Part shown: positions 15,250-21,340 of the stretch, piece by piece
How positions within the stretch are numbered: the first letter of the stretch is position 1
Layout: every line of letters begins with the position of its first letter
Assembly: GCA_964428805.1 (NCBI GenBank)
Contig: CAYRZF010000033.1
Coordinates: forward strand, 1-21,920
DNA length: 21,920 nt
Direction: 5' to 3'
From: CAYRZF01 sp964428805
Lineage (GTDB): Bacteria > Methylomirabilota > Methylomirabilia > Rokubacteriales > CSP1-6
Made by a program: the position numbers and the translations under genes
The notes under the pieces: generated by a model
The model's database searches: none
What the model saw: the letters and a program-made list of their open reading frames with translations, nothing else
Told to the model about the DNA's origin: nothing

Positions 15250-16611
15250 GTGGCGGGCGAGAGCATCCTGATCGTCGACGACGAAAAAGCCATTCAGACG
15301 TCGCTCCGGGGCGTGCTGGAGGACGAAAGCTACCGGGTCGGCACCGTCGGGAGCGGAGACCAGGCCCTGAGCCGGATCGGGGAGGACCCCCCCGATCTCG
15401 TGCTTCTCGACGTGTGGATGCCGGGGATGGACGGTCTCGAGGTCCTGGCCGAGATCAAGCGGGTCCGCCCCGAGCAGCCCGTGGTGATGATCTCGGGTCA
15501 CGGGACCATCGAGACCGCGGTGAAGGCCACCAAGCTCGGCGCCTACGACTTCATCGAAAAGCCCCTATCACTGGAAAAAACGCTGCTGGCCGTGGCGCGC
15601 GCCCTCGAGCACTCGCGACTTGAGAGGGAGAACCGGGCGCTTCGCGAGCGGCTCGAGCGCGGGCAGGAGATCGTCGGGCAGAGCGCGGCCCTGCAGGAAT
15701 TGCGCCGCCAGATCGCCATTGCGGCCCCCACCAGCGGGCGGGTGCTGATTCACGGCGAAAACGGCTCCGGCAAGGAGCTCGTCGCCCGGGCCATCCACGC
15801 GCTGTCGGCGCGGCGCGAGGGGCCCTTCGTCGAGGTCAACTGCGCGGCCATCCCAGAGGAGCTGATCGAGTCCGAGCTCTTCGGCCACGAAAGGGGTGCC
15901 TTCACCGGGGCGGTGGCCCGGCGCAAGGGCAAGTTCCAACTAGCCGACGGCGGCACGCTGTTCCTCGACGAGGTCGGCGATATGAGCCTCAAGACTCAGG
16001 CCAAGGTGCTCCGGGTGTTGGAGGAGCAGGCCTTCGACCGCGTCGGGGGAACGGAATCGATCCGGACGGACGTCCGCGTCATCGCCGCCTCGAACCAGAA
16101 CCTCTCGGACCTGATTGCCGGGGGGCGCTTCCGCGACGACCTGTTCTATCGCCTCAACGTCATCCCGATCCACGTGCCGCCGCTCCGGGAGCGGAAGGAG
16201 GATATGCCGCTGCTGGTCGAGCATTTCATCCGCGTCTTCTCCCTGGAGAACGGCAAGCGCCCGAAGACCGTGTCCGTCGAAGCGCTGGCGTACTTCCTGT
16301 CCTACGACTGGCCCGGCAACATCCGCGAGCTCCGGAACATGGTGGAGCGGCTCGTCATCATGTCGCCCCGGGAGGTCATCGGCCCCGAGGACCTCCCGCC
16401 ACCGCTCCGGCCGAAGGAGGCCGCGCTCCCTGAGGACCAGATCAAGGAGAAGAACCTCAAGGAGGCGCGCGAGGCTTTCGAGCGGGCCTACATCCTGGCC
16501 GAGCTGCGAGCCCAGGACTGGAACATGACCCGCACCTCCGACCGGCTCGGGATCGAGCGGAGCCACCTCTACCGCAAGCTCAAAGCCTACGGCATCACCC
16601 CCCCGAAGTAG
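15250..16611 (+). CDS. Sigma-54-dependent response regulator (NtrX/NtrC-like)
   Basis: The 453-aa protein is a bacterial enhancer-binding protein. A receiver domain (about 5-118) has the acidic pocket D10/D11, the phospho-acceptor D54 in LLDVWMPGMDG and K104. The AAA+ domain contains Walker A GENGSGKE (169-176), the sigma-54-contacting loop GAFTGA (216-221) and Walker B GGTLFLDEVGD (234-244). RLNVIPIHVPPLRERKEDMP and the arginine-finger region follow. A Fis-type helix-turn-helix ends the protein (NMTRTSDRLGIERSHLYRKL). With an NtrY-like kinase directly upstream (GTG follows the kinase stop without a gap), NtrX is the best name; it should open sigma-54 promoters such as the one before lpxC, which is an inference. 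Confidence 0.92.
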   Translation: MAGESILIVDDEKAIQTSLRGVLEDESYRVGTVGSGDQALSRIGEDPPDLVLLDVWMPGMDGLEVLAEIKRVRPEQPVVMISGHGTIETAVKATKLGAYDFIEKPLSLEKTLLAVARALEHSRLERENRALRERLERGQEIVGQSAALQELRRQIAIAAPTSGRVLIHGENGSGKELVARAIHALSARREGPFVEVNCAAIPEELIESELFGHERGAFTGAVARRKGKFQLADGGTLFLDEVGDMSLKTQAKVLRVLEEQAFDRVGGTESIRTDVRVIAASNQNLSDLIAGGRFRDDLFYRLNVIPIHVPPLRERKEDMPLLVEHFIRVFSLENGKRPKTVSVEALAYFLSYDWPGNIRELRNMVERLVIMSPREVIGPEDLPPPLRPKEAALPEDQIKEKNLKEAREAFERAYILAELRAQDWNMTRTSDRLGIERSHLYRKLKAYGITPPK

Positions 16612-16628
16612 ATGCCCCTCACCTGAAT

Positions 16629-16649
16629 CCTCTCCCCGCTGGGGAGAGG
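16629..16649. repeat. REP-like palindrome, possible transcription terminator
   Basis: CCTCTCCCC and GGGGAGAGG form a perfect 9-bp stem with the loop GCT. Outer CCCCTCACCT and AGGTAGGGTGGGG add further pairing. Palindromes of the CTCTCCCC/GGGGAGAG type are widespread in bacterial genomes. It stands 17 nt after the regulator stop. There is no T run, so termination is possible but not assured. Confidence 0.7.
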
Positions 16650-16671
16650 TAGGGTGGGGAAGTCATTTCCC

Positions 16672-16701
16672 TTGACGAATGCCCCCCGGACAGAGTATGC
16701 T
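16672..16701 (+). promoter_or_regulatory. Sigma-70 promoter of the pyr operon
   Basis: TTGACG at 16672-16677 and TATGCT at 16696-16701 are separated by 18 nt. Transcription would start near 16708, so the PyrR-binding hairpin beginning at 16713 would lie almost at the 5' end of the mRNA. Confidence 0.65.
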
Positions 16702-16712
16702 GCCTGCGATCG

Positions 16713-16747
16713 CTCCTTTAAGTGGACCCGGCGAGGTCCATAAGGAG
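16713..16747 (+). promoter_or_regulatory. PyrR-binding RNA hairpin in the pyr leader
   Basis: CTCCTT (16713-16718) pairs with AAGGAG (16742-16747), and TGGACC (16723-16728) pairs with GGTCCA (16735-16740). An internal bulge lies between the two stems and the loop is CGGCGA. The apical sequence fits the PyrR loop pattern CCNGNGAGGY known from Bacillus and relatives. The 3' strand of the lower stem is a Shine-Dalgarno sequence (AAGGAG) for the small leader ORF at 16753, so formation of the hairpin would hide it. Confidence 0.8.
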
Positions 16748-16752
16748 AGAAC

Positions 16753-16821
16753 ATGGACAGTCTGAAGTCATCCCACGCATTGAGTCTGACCCCCGAGAGG
16801 GGGTCTTTTTTTTGCCCATGA
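16753..16821 (+). CDS. Putative pyr leader peptide, 22 aa
   Basis: The ATG follows AAGGAG by 5 nt, the best ribosome site in this leader. The 22-codon frame (MDSLKSSHALSL, then TPERGSFFCP) runs through the whole intrinsic terminator, whose T run encodes the two Phe codons. It ends in a TGA that overlaps the pyrR ATG (ATGA). The placement resembles pyrL of E. coli pyrBI in logic, but the sequence is unrelated. Translation would block the terminator hairpin and couple ribosomes into pyrR, which has no ribosome site of its own. It is supported by signals and position, not by homology. Confidence 0.55.
   Translation: MDSLKSSHALSLTPERGSFFCP
16788..16813 (+). terminator. Intrinsic terminator (attenuator) of the pyr leader
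   Basis: GACCCCC (16788-16794) and GGGGGTC (16799-16805) form a 7-bp stem with a GAGA loop, followed by eight T residues (16806-16813). It lies just 4 nt before the pyrR ATG. Together with the PyrR loop upstream it makes a classic regulated terminator. Confidence 0.92.
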
Positions 16822-17369
16822 AGCCCCGGGAAAAGGCCCAGGTGCTCGACGAAGGGGCGCTGGAGCGGGCGTTGATCCGGATCGCCCACGAGATCGTCGA
16901 GAAGAACGGCGGGACCGTGGACCTGGCCTTCGTGGGGCTGCGGACGCGCGGGGTGACGCTGGCCCAGCGCCTCGCCGACCGGGTGGCCGCGATCGACGGG
17001 GTGAAGCCCCCCGTGGGAGCGCTGGACATCACCCTCTACCGCGACGACCTGGGGCTCAAGGCGGAGCAGCCGGTGGTCCGCGGGACCGAGATCCCCTTCG
17101 ACGTGACCGGGAAGACCGTGATCCTCGTGGACGACGTCCTCTTTACTGGCCGTACGATCCGCGCGGCGCTGGACGCCATCATGGATCTCGGCCGGCCCCG
17201 GGCCATCCAGCTCGCGATCCTGGTGGACCGGGGGCATCGGGAGCTCCCGATCCGCCCCGACTACATCGGCAAGAACCTCCCCACCTCCCGCCGGGAGACC
17301 GTGGCGGTCCGGCTGAAGGAGCACGACGGGGAGGATCGCGTGGTCATCGAAGAACCCGCGGAGGACTGA
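16818..17369 (+). CDS. pyrR: Bifunctional pyr operon RNA-binding regulator / uracil phosphoribosyltransferase PyrR
   Basis: PyrR binds pyr mRNA when UMP/UTP is abundant, and in many species has weak uracil phosphoribosyltransferase activity. The 183-aa product fits the family. It contains DLAFVGLRTRGVTLAQRLA (35-53), LDITLYRDDL (69-78), the PRPP loop VILVDDVLFTGRTIRAAL (101-118), RPRAIQLAILVDRGHRELP (127-144) and PTSRRETVAVRL (155-166). The ATG at 16818 is chosen because it gives the normal N terminus and overlaps the leader-peptide stop; the upstream in-frame codons cross the terminator. There is no Shine-Dalgarno site, so expression should depend on coupling. Four nt separate it from pyrB. 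Confidence 0.95.
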   Translation: MKPREKAQVLDEGALERALIRIAHEIVEKNGGTVDLAFVGLRTRGVTLAQRLADRVAAIDGVKPPVGALDITLYRDDLGLKAEQPVVRGTEIPFDVTGKTVILVDDVLFTGRTIRAALDAIMDLGRPRAIQLAILVDRGHRELPIRPDYIGKNLPTSRRETVAVRLKEHDGEDRVVIEEPAED

Positions 17370-17373
17370 AGCG

Positions 17374-18303
17374 ATGGGCTGGACGCGCAAGGATCTGCTG
17401 ACGATGCAGGAGCTGGAGCCCACGGAGATCGGCCTGATCCTGGACACCGCGGCCTCCATGAAGGAGATCGCGTCCCGCGAGATCAAGAAGGTTCCCACCC
17501 TCCGGGGCCGAACGGTGGTGAACCTGTTCTATGAGGCCTCCACGCGCACCCGGACCTCCTTCGAGATCGCGAGCAAGTGGCTCTCAGCCGACGTCATCAA
17601 CTTCAGCGCCTCGGACTCCAGCGTGGCCAAGGGGGAGAGCCTCGTGGACACGGCCCGGAACATCGAGGCCATGAGCCCCGACGTGGTGGTGGTCCGCCAC
17701 AGCGCCGCGGGCGCCGCCCAGCTTCTGGCGCGCGTCCTCAAGTGCGCGGTGATCAACGCGGGCGACGGCGCCCACGAGCATCCGACCCAGGCCCTGCTGG
17801 ACCTCCTCACCATCCGCGAGAAGAAGGGGCATCTGGAGGGGCTCTCGGCGGCCATCGTGGGGGACATCACCCACAGTCGGGTTGCCCGCTCCAACATCCA
17901 CGGCATGAAGAAGCTCGGGATGACAGTGACCGTGGCGGGCCCGCCCACGCTGATCCCGCCCTTTATCCAGGAATTGGGAGTCAAAGTGAGCCACCGGCTC
18001 GAGGAGGCCATCACGGACGTGGACGTGATCATGATGCTCCGCCTCCAGCACGAGCGGATGACCGGCGGGCTGATCCCGTCCCTCCGCGAGTACGCCCACT
18101 ATTGGGGCCTCACGCGCGCGAGCCTCTCGGGCGCCCGGCAGGACGTGCTGATCATGCACCCGGGTCCCGTGCACCGGGGCATCGAACTCGCGCCGGACGT
18201 CGCCGACGGGCCGTATTCGGTCATCCTGGATCAGGTCGCTAACGGGGTCGCTGTCAGGATGGCCGTCCTTTACCTTCTCGCCGGCGGGAAGGCCCCAGCA
18301 TGA
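17374..18303 (+). CDS. pyrB: Aspartate carbamoyltransferase catalytic subunit
   Basis: PyrB condenses carbamoyl phosphate with aspartate. The 309-aa protein has the carbamoyl-phosphate site STRTRTSF (56-63), the loop SVAKGES with K86, VVVRHS (106-110), and HEHPTQALLDLLT (135-146). VGDITHSRVARSN and LRLQHERM follow in the aspartate domain, and MHPGPVHRG is at 261-269. Most bacterial homologues have Asn rather than His at position 267 (HPGPVNRG), so this is a small departure next to the active site. No regulatory pyrI subunit is seen. Start spacing of 4 nt from pyrR indicates an operon. The terminal TGA forms an ATGA with a possible downstream start, although pyrC begins 148 nt later after a repeat. 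Confidence 0.96.
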   Translation: MGWTRKDLLTMQELEPTEIGLILDTAASMKEIASREIKKVPTLRGRTVVNLFYEASTRTRTSFEIASKWLSADVINFSASDSSVAKGESLVDTARNIEAMSPDVVVVRHSAAGAAQLLARVLKCAVINAGDGAHEHPTQALLDLLTIREKKGHLEGLSAAIVGDITHSRVARSNIHGMKKLGMTVTVAGPPTLIPPFIQELGVKVSHRLEEAITDVDVIMMLRLQHERMTGGLIPSLREYAHYWGLTRASLSGARQDVLIMHPGPVHRGIELAPDVADGPYSVILDQVANGVAVRMAVLYLLAGGKAPA

Positions 18304-18449
18304 AACACGCTGTATCCACTGACGCGAAATTCAGTGCTTGGCGCCGCGCTTGTCCGAGCGCCGGCTTTGCCGGCGCCGTCCTTGGGGGGAGGAATCCGGG
18401 TACCCGGGCCGAAGGCCTGGGTGGGGGCGAAGTCCCCCTCCGAGCGTAG
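18300..18449 (+). CDS. Possible 49-aa bridge ORF across repeat copy B (pyrB to pyrC)
   Basis: The ATG overlaps the pyrB TGA (ATGA), and the frame runs through the structured repeat and stops at TAG 2 nt before the pyrC ATG. It begins MKHAVSTDAKFSAWRR and ends with LGGRN...PLRA-stop, using the same frame at the repeat ends as the bridge ORF before lepB. No known domain is recognised. It may maintain translational coupling from pyrB to pyrC across the insert, or be a chance open frame. Confidence 0.3.
   Translation: MKHAVSTDAKFSAWRRACPSAGFAGAVLGGRNPGTRAEGLGGGEVPLRA
18356..18444 (+). repeat. Structured GC-rich interspersed repeat, copy B
   Basis: The order matches copy A: stem GCGCCGGC/GCCGGCGC with a TTT loop (18358-18376), GGGGGGAGGAAT (from 18384), palindrome CCGGGTACCCGG (18396-18407), GGCC/GGCC hairpin, then GGGGG-CGAAGT-CCCCC (18423-18438) and TCCGAG. 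From GGGGGG to CGAG it is 61 nt, as in copy A, although the central palindrome is shifted by 8 nt. Stem bases differ from copy A in paired positions, so pairing is conserved. It ends 7 nt before the pyrC ATG. Confidence 0.82.
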
Positions 18450-18451
18450 AT

Positions 18452-19756
18452 ATGAACGCGCTGATCAAAGGCGGCAGGGTCCTCGACCCTGCCAACGGGG
18501 TGGACGCCGTTCAGGATGTGCTCATTCAGGATGGGAAAATCTGCCGCCTCGGGAAGGGTCCCCCCGAGCCGGAGGGGACACCAGTGATCGATGCCGCAGG
18601 CAAGGTTGTGTGCCCCGGCTTCATTGACATCCACGTCCACCTGCGCGAGCCGGGCTACGAATACAAAGAAACGGTGGCGACGGGGACCAAGGCCGCCGCC
18701 GCCGGGGGGTTCACGGCGGTCGCCTGCATGGCCAACACAAATCCCGTCAACGATAACCGCGCGGTCACCGACTACATCCGCGCCAAGGCCCGCAGCGAGG
18801 GATTCGTGCGCGTCTTCCCGATCGGCGCGGTCTCGCGAAGGCTCGAAGGCCAGGAGCTGGCGGAGCTGGCCGAGCTGGCCGAGGCCGGGTGCGTGGCCTT
18901 TTCGGATGACGGCCACCCCGTCATGAACTCGGCGCTCCTCCGCCGGGCCATGGAGTACACGCTGCCCTTCGGCGTGCCCATCATCTCCCATGCCGAGGAT
19001 TCCCACCTGACCCAGGGGGGAGTCATGAACGAGGGCGTGGTCTCCACCGAGCTCGGCCTGGCCGGCAGGCCCGCGGCCGCCGAAGAGGTGATGGTCGCGC
19101 GGGACCTCTGCCTGGCCGAGCTGACCGGCGCCCACGTCCACATCGCGCATATTTCCACCGCCGGAGCGGTGCGACTCGTGAGGGACGCCAAGGCCCGTGG
19201 GATCCGCGTCTCGGCCGAAGCGACCCCGCACCACCTGGTTCTCACCGAGGAGGCGGTGCGCGGCTACGATCCCAACACCAAGATGAACCCGCCGCTCAGG
19301 ACCAAGCGGGACCGGGAGGCGCTCCTCGAAGGCCTCGCGGACGGCACGATCGATTGCATCGCCACCGATCACGCCCCCCATGCCCTCTCCGAGAAGGAGG
19401 GCGACTTCGACCAGGCCGCCTTCGGGATCGTCGGTCTCGAGACCGCGGTCTCGGTCCTCTTGGATCACCTGGTCCGCCCCGGTCTGCTCAGCCTCCACAC
19501 CCTCATTGAGCGGCTCACCGCCGGTCCCGCCCGGGTCCTCAACCTTCCCGGGGGGAGCCTGACCCCCGGCGTTGACGCCGACGTCACCATCCTCGATCTC
19601 GAGCGGGAGCTGACGATCGATCCCGCCGGCTTTCACTCCAAGAGCCGCAACACGCCCTTTGGGGGCTGGCGGGTGACCGGCATGCCGTGGATGACGCTCA
19701 TCGGCGGCCGGGTGGCGATGTGGGAGCGGGTGATCAAAGGAGGCCTCCTAGCATGA
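18452..19756 (+). CDS. pyrC: Dihydroorotase, class I
   Basis: PyrC cyclises carbamoyl aspartate to dihydroorotate. The 434-aa amidohydrolase has the N-terminal beta domain (ALIKGGRVLDPANG), then the metal motif DIHVHLREPG with H61 and H63, and TGTKAAAAGGFTAVACMANT with NP after it. D153 lies in FSDDG, the metal ligands H180 (ISHAEDSHL) and H233 (HIAHIST) follow, and the catalytic D306 is in IATDHAPH. Ligand spacing matches class I enzymes such as that of Bacillus anthracis. The ATG at 18452 is chosen because it gives the canonical N terminus; the longer open frame upstream is the repeat. The 3' end overlaps carA by 4 nt (ATGA). Confidence 0.96.
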   Translation: MNALIKGGRVLDPANGVDAVQDVLIQDGKICRLGKGPPEPEGTPVIDAAGKVVCPGFIDIHVHLREPGYEYKETVATGTKAAAAGGFTAVACMANTNPVNDNRAVTDYIRAKARSEGFVRVFPIGAVSRRLEGQELAELAELAEAGCVAFSDDGHPVMNSALLRRAMEYTLPFGVPIISHAEDSHLTQGGVMNEGVVSTELGLAGRPAAAEEVMVARDLCLAELTGAHVHIAHISTAGAVRLVRDAKARGIRVSAEATPHHLVLTEEAVRGYDPNTKMNPPLRTKRDREALLEGLADGTIDCIATDHAPHALSEKEGDFDQAAFGIVGLETAVSVLLDHLVRPGLLSLHTLIERLTAGPARVLNLPGGSLTPGVDADVTILDLERELTIDPAGFHSKSRNTPFGGWRVTGMPWMTLIGGRVAMWERVIKGGLLA

Positions 19757-20883
19757 GGAAGCCGGCCCTGCTGGCTCTGGCCGACGGGCGCGTCTTCCGG
19801 GGAGAATCCCTCGGGGCTGAGGGCGAAACCACCGGCGAGGTCGTCTTCAACACCGCCATGACCGGCTACCAGGAGATCATGACCGACCCCTCCTACAAGG
19901 GGCAAGTCGTGGTGATGACCTACCCGCTCATCGGCAACTACGGGATCAACGACGAGGATCACGAATCGCGCCGGCCCTGGGTGGAGGGGTTCGTCGTCAA
20001 GGAGGCATCGAGCACCCCATCTTCGTGGCGGGGGCGGCGGACGCTCGAGGAGTACATGCGGGAGCACGGGATCGTCGGCATCCAGGGAATCGATACGCGG
20101 GCGCTGACGCGCCATCTGAGGGACCGCGGCGCTCAGGAGGGGGTCATCTCGACGGAGGAGAGGGACCCGGCGCAGCTCGTGGCCAAGGCCAAGGCCTCCC
20201 CGGGGCTCCTCGGGAGAGACCTGGTGCGCGAGGTGACGATCCCGGCGCCTCACGGATGGGATGAGGCGACGTGGGATCGAGTGCGGGGATATCGCAGGCC
20301 ACCGCCGGCGCGCTTCAAGGTCGTCGCGTTCGACTGGGGGATCAAGGAGAACATCCTCCGCCAGCTCGTGTCCGTGGGGTGCAGCGTCACCGTGGTCCCC
20401 GCCGCGACCCCCGCCCCGGCCGTGCTGGAGCAGAAACCCGATGGGATCTTCCTTTCGAACGGGCCGGGGGATCCCGAGGGCGTGCCGTATCTGATCGAGG
20501 CCGTTCGAGGGCTCCTCGGCAAGGCTCCGATTTTCGGCATTTGCTTGGGACACCAGATTATCGGTCTGGCGTCAGGCGGCAGCACGTACAAGCTGAAGTT
20601 CGGCCACCACGGGGCCAACCACCCGGTCAAGGACCTGGCGACCGGGAAGGTCGAGATCACCGCGCAAAACCACGGGTTCGCCGTTGATCCCGATTCCGTG
20701 AAGCCCCACGGTCTCGAGCTGAGCCACGTGAACCTGAACGACGGGACCTGCGAGGGGTTGCGCCATCGGGACCTCCCGGTGTTCTCGGTCCAGTACCATC
20801 CCGAAGCATCCCCCGGCCCCCACGACTCCAACTATCTCTTTCAACGTTTCGTGGGCCTCATGGTCCAAGCGAAGGGAGGTTGA
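19753..20883 (+). CDS. carA: Carbamoyl-phosphate synthase small (glutaminase) subunit
   Basis: CarA hydrolyses glutamine and channels ammonia to CarB for carbamoyl phosphate synthesis. The 376-aa protein has the N-terminal CPSase domain (GEVVFNTAMTGYQEIMTDPS, GNYGINDEDHES, GIDTRALTRHLRDRG) and the class I glutaminase domain. The nucleophile C264 lies in FGICLGHQI, with SNGPGDP at 235-241 and the catalytic pair H349/E351 in QYHPEASPGPHDS. The start overlaps the pyrC stop (ATGA). At the 3' end a strong ribosome site (GGGAGG) for the next small gene lies within the last codons. CarA and CarB are not adjacent: an unrecognised 88-aa gene and a repeat-bearing region lie between them. Confidence 0.97.
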   Translation: MRKPALLALADGRVFRGESLGAEGETTGEVVFNTAMTGYQEIMTDPSYKGQVVVMTYPLIGNYGINDEDHESRRPWVEGFVVKEASSTPSSWRGRRTLEEYMREHGIVGIQGIDTRALTRHLRDRGAQEGVISTEERDPAQLVAKAKASPGLLGRDLVREVTIPAPHGWDEATWDRVRGYRRPPPARFKVVAFDWGIKENILRQLVSVGCSVTVVPAATPAPAVLEQKPDGIFLSNGPGDPEGVPYLIEAVRGLLGKAPIFGICLGHQIIGLASGGSTYKLKFGHHGANHPVKDLATGKVEITAQNHGFAVDPDSVKPHGLELSHVNLNDGTCEGLRHRDLPVFSVQYHPEASPGPHDSNYLFQRFVGLMVQAKGG

Positions 20884-20891
20884 TCCGTCCT

Positions 20892-21158
20892 ATGCCGAAG
20901 TATCTGATCTCGTACCGGAAGACCGAGGAAGTGGGGGAGAAGCCCGAGTGGACCTCCTTCACCACGGAGAGCGAAGCGTCCCTGGAGGCCCACGCCATCC
21001 GCGAGCGCGTCGAGAAGCGGATGAGCGTCCTCGGCGAGAAACTCTGGGGCAACGGCGAAGTCGTCTGGGTCGGCGCCGGCCGGCTCGACGACATCCTCTA
21101 CAAACGCGAGGAGGCGGCACCGGAGACCTCGATCGTCTATGGCGTCGTGCAAGGATAA
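20892..21158 (+). CDS. Unrecognised small protein (88 aa) between carA and carB
   Basis: No family is recognised. The ATG at 20892 is preceded by a strong GGGAGG (20874-20879), 12 nt away; a TTG at 20880 overlapping the carA stop is an alternative start but lies too close to that site. The product starts MPKYLISYRKTEEVGEKPEW. It looks like a strand (KYLISYR), a loop with W20 and F23, a long charged helix (about 27-51, SEASLEAHAIRERVEKRMSV), then two strands (GEVVWVGAGRLDDILYKRE and TSIVYGVVQ). There is no signal peptide, membrane segment or cysteine. Codon use is like its neighbours. Its position inside the pyrimidine operon suggests a link to carbamoyl phosphate synthase, but this is only guilt by association. 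Confidence 0.75.
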   Translation: MPKYLISYRKTEEVGEKPEWTSFTTESEASLEAHAIRERVEKRMSVLGEKLWGNGEVVWVGAGRLDDILYKREEAAPETSIVYGVVQG

Positions 21159-21163
21159 TATCT

Positions 21164-21340
21164 TTGCCTAAACGAACTGATCTGAGGAAGATTCTGCTGA
21201 TCGGCTCCGGGCCGATTTCCTCGGAGGGGGACTCCGCCCCCCTTCCGACGCCCCTCGGCAAAGCCGACCGACTCGCTTCGCTCGCGGCTTCGGGGGCTGC
21301 CTCCCCCCTCGTTTGTCAAGGCCGGTGCCTCGATGCCTAA
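21164..21340 (+). pseudogene. carB: Interrupted older 5' end of carB (TTG start) running into repeat copy C
   Basis: TTG 21164 follows AAGGA (21151-21155) by 8 nt and opens with PKRTDLRKILLIGSGPI, which is the N terminus of CarB. After codon 18 (ATT, 21215-21217) the similarity stops and the repeat begins (SSEGDSAPLPTPLG and so on). The frame stays open to TAA 21338-21340, inside the first codons of the intact carB, giving a 58-codon frame. Against the intact carB start, 16 of 18 residues agree but 18 of 54 bases differ, mostly third positions. It is either a dead remnant or a translated leader coupling to carB. Confidence 0.75.
21219..21311 (-). repeat. Structured GC-rich interspersed repeat, copy C (inverted, variant)
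   Basis: Read on the - strand, this copy begins with GAGGGGGGAGG and ends with GGGGGCGGAGTCCCCCTCCGAGG, as the ends of copies A and B do. The interior is different: it includes CGGCTTTGCCG, a sequence that in copy B forms the hairpin to the left of GGGGGG. It interrupts the first 18 codons of an older carB start and lies 21 nt before the present ATG. Membership in the family rests on the ends and that shared hairpin. Confidence 0.65.

Noticed and set aside
18300..18350. A duplicated or recoded pyrC start before repeat copy B, as at carB
   Set aside because: The sequence after the pyrB ATGA (MKHAVSTDAKFSA) has no similarity to the PyrC N terminus (MNALIKGGRVLDP) in any frame.
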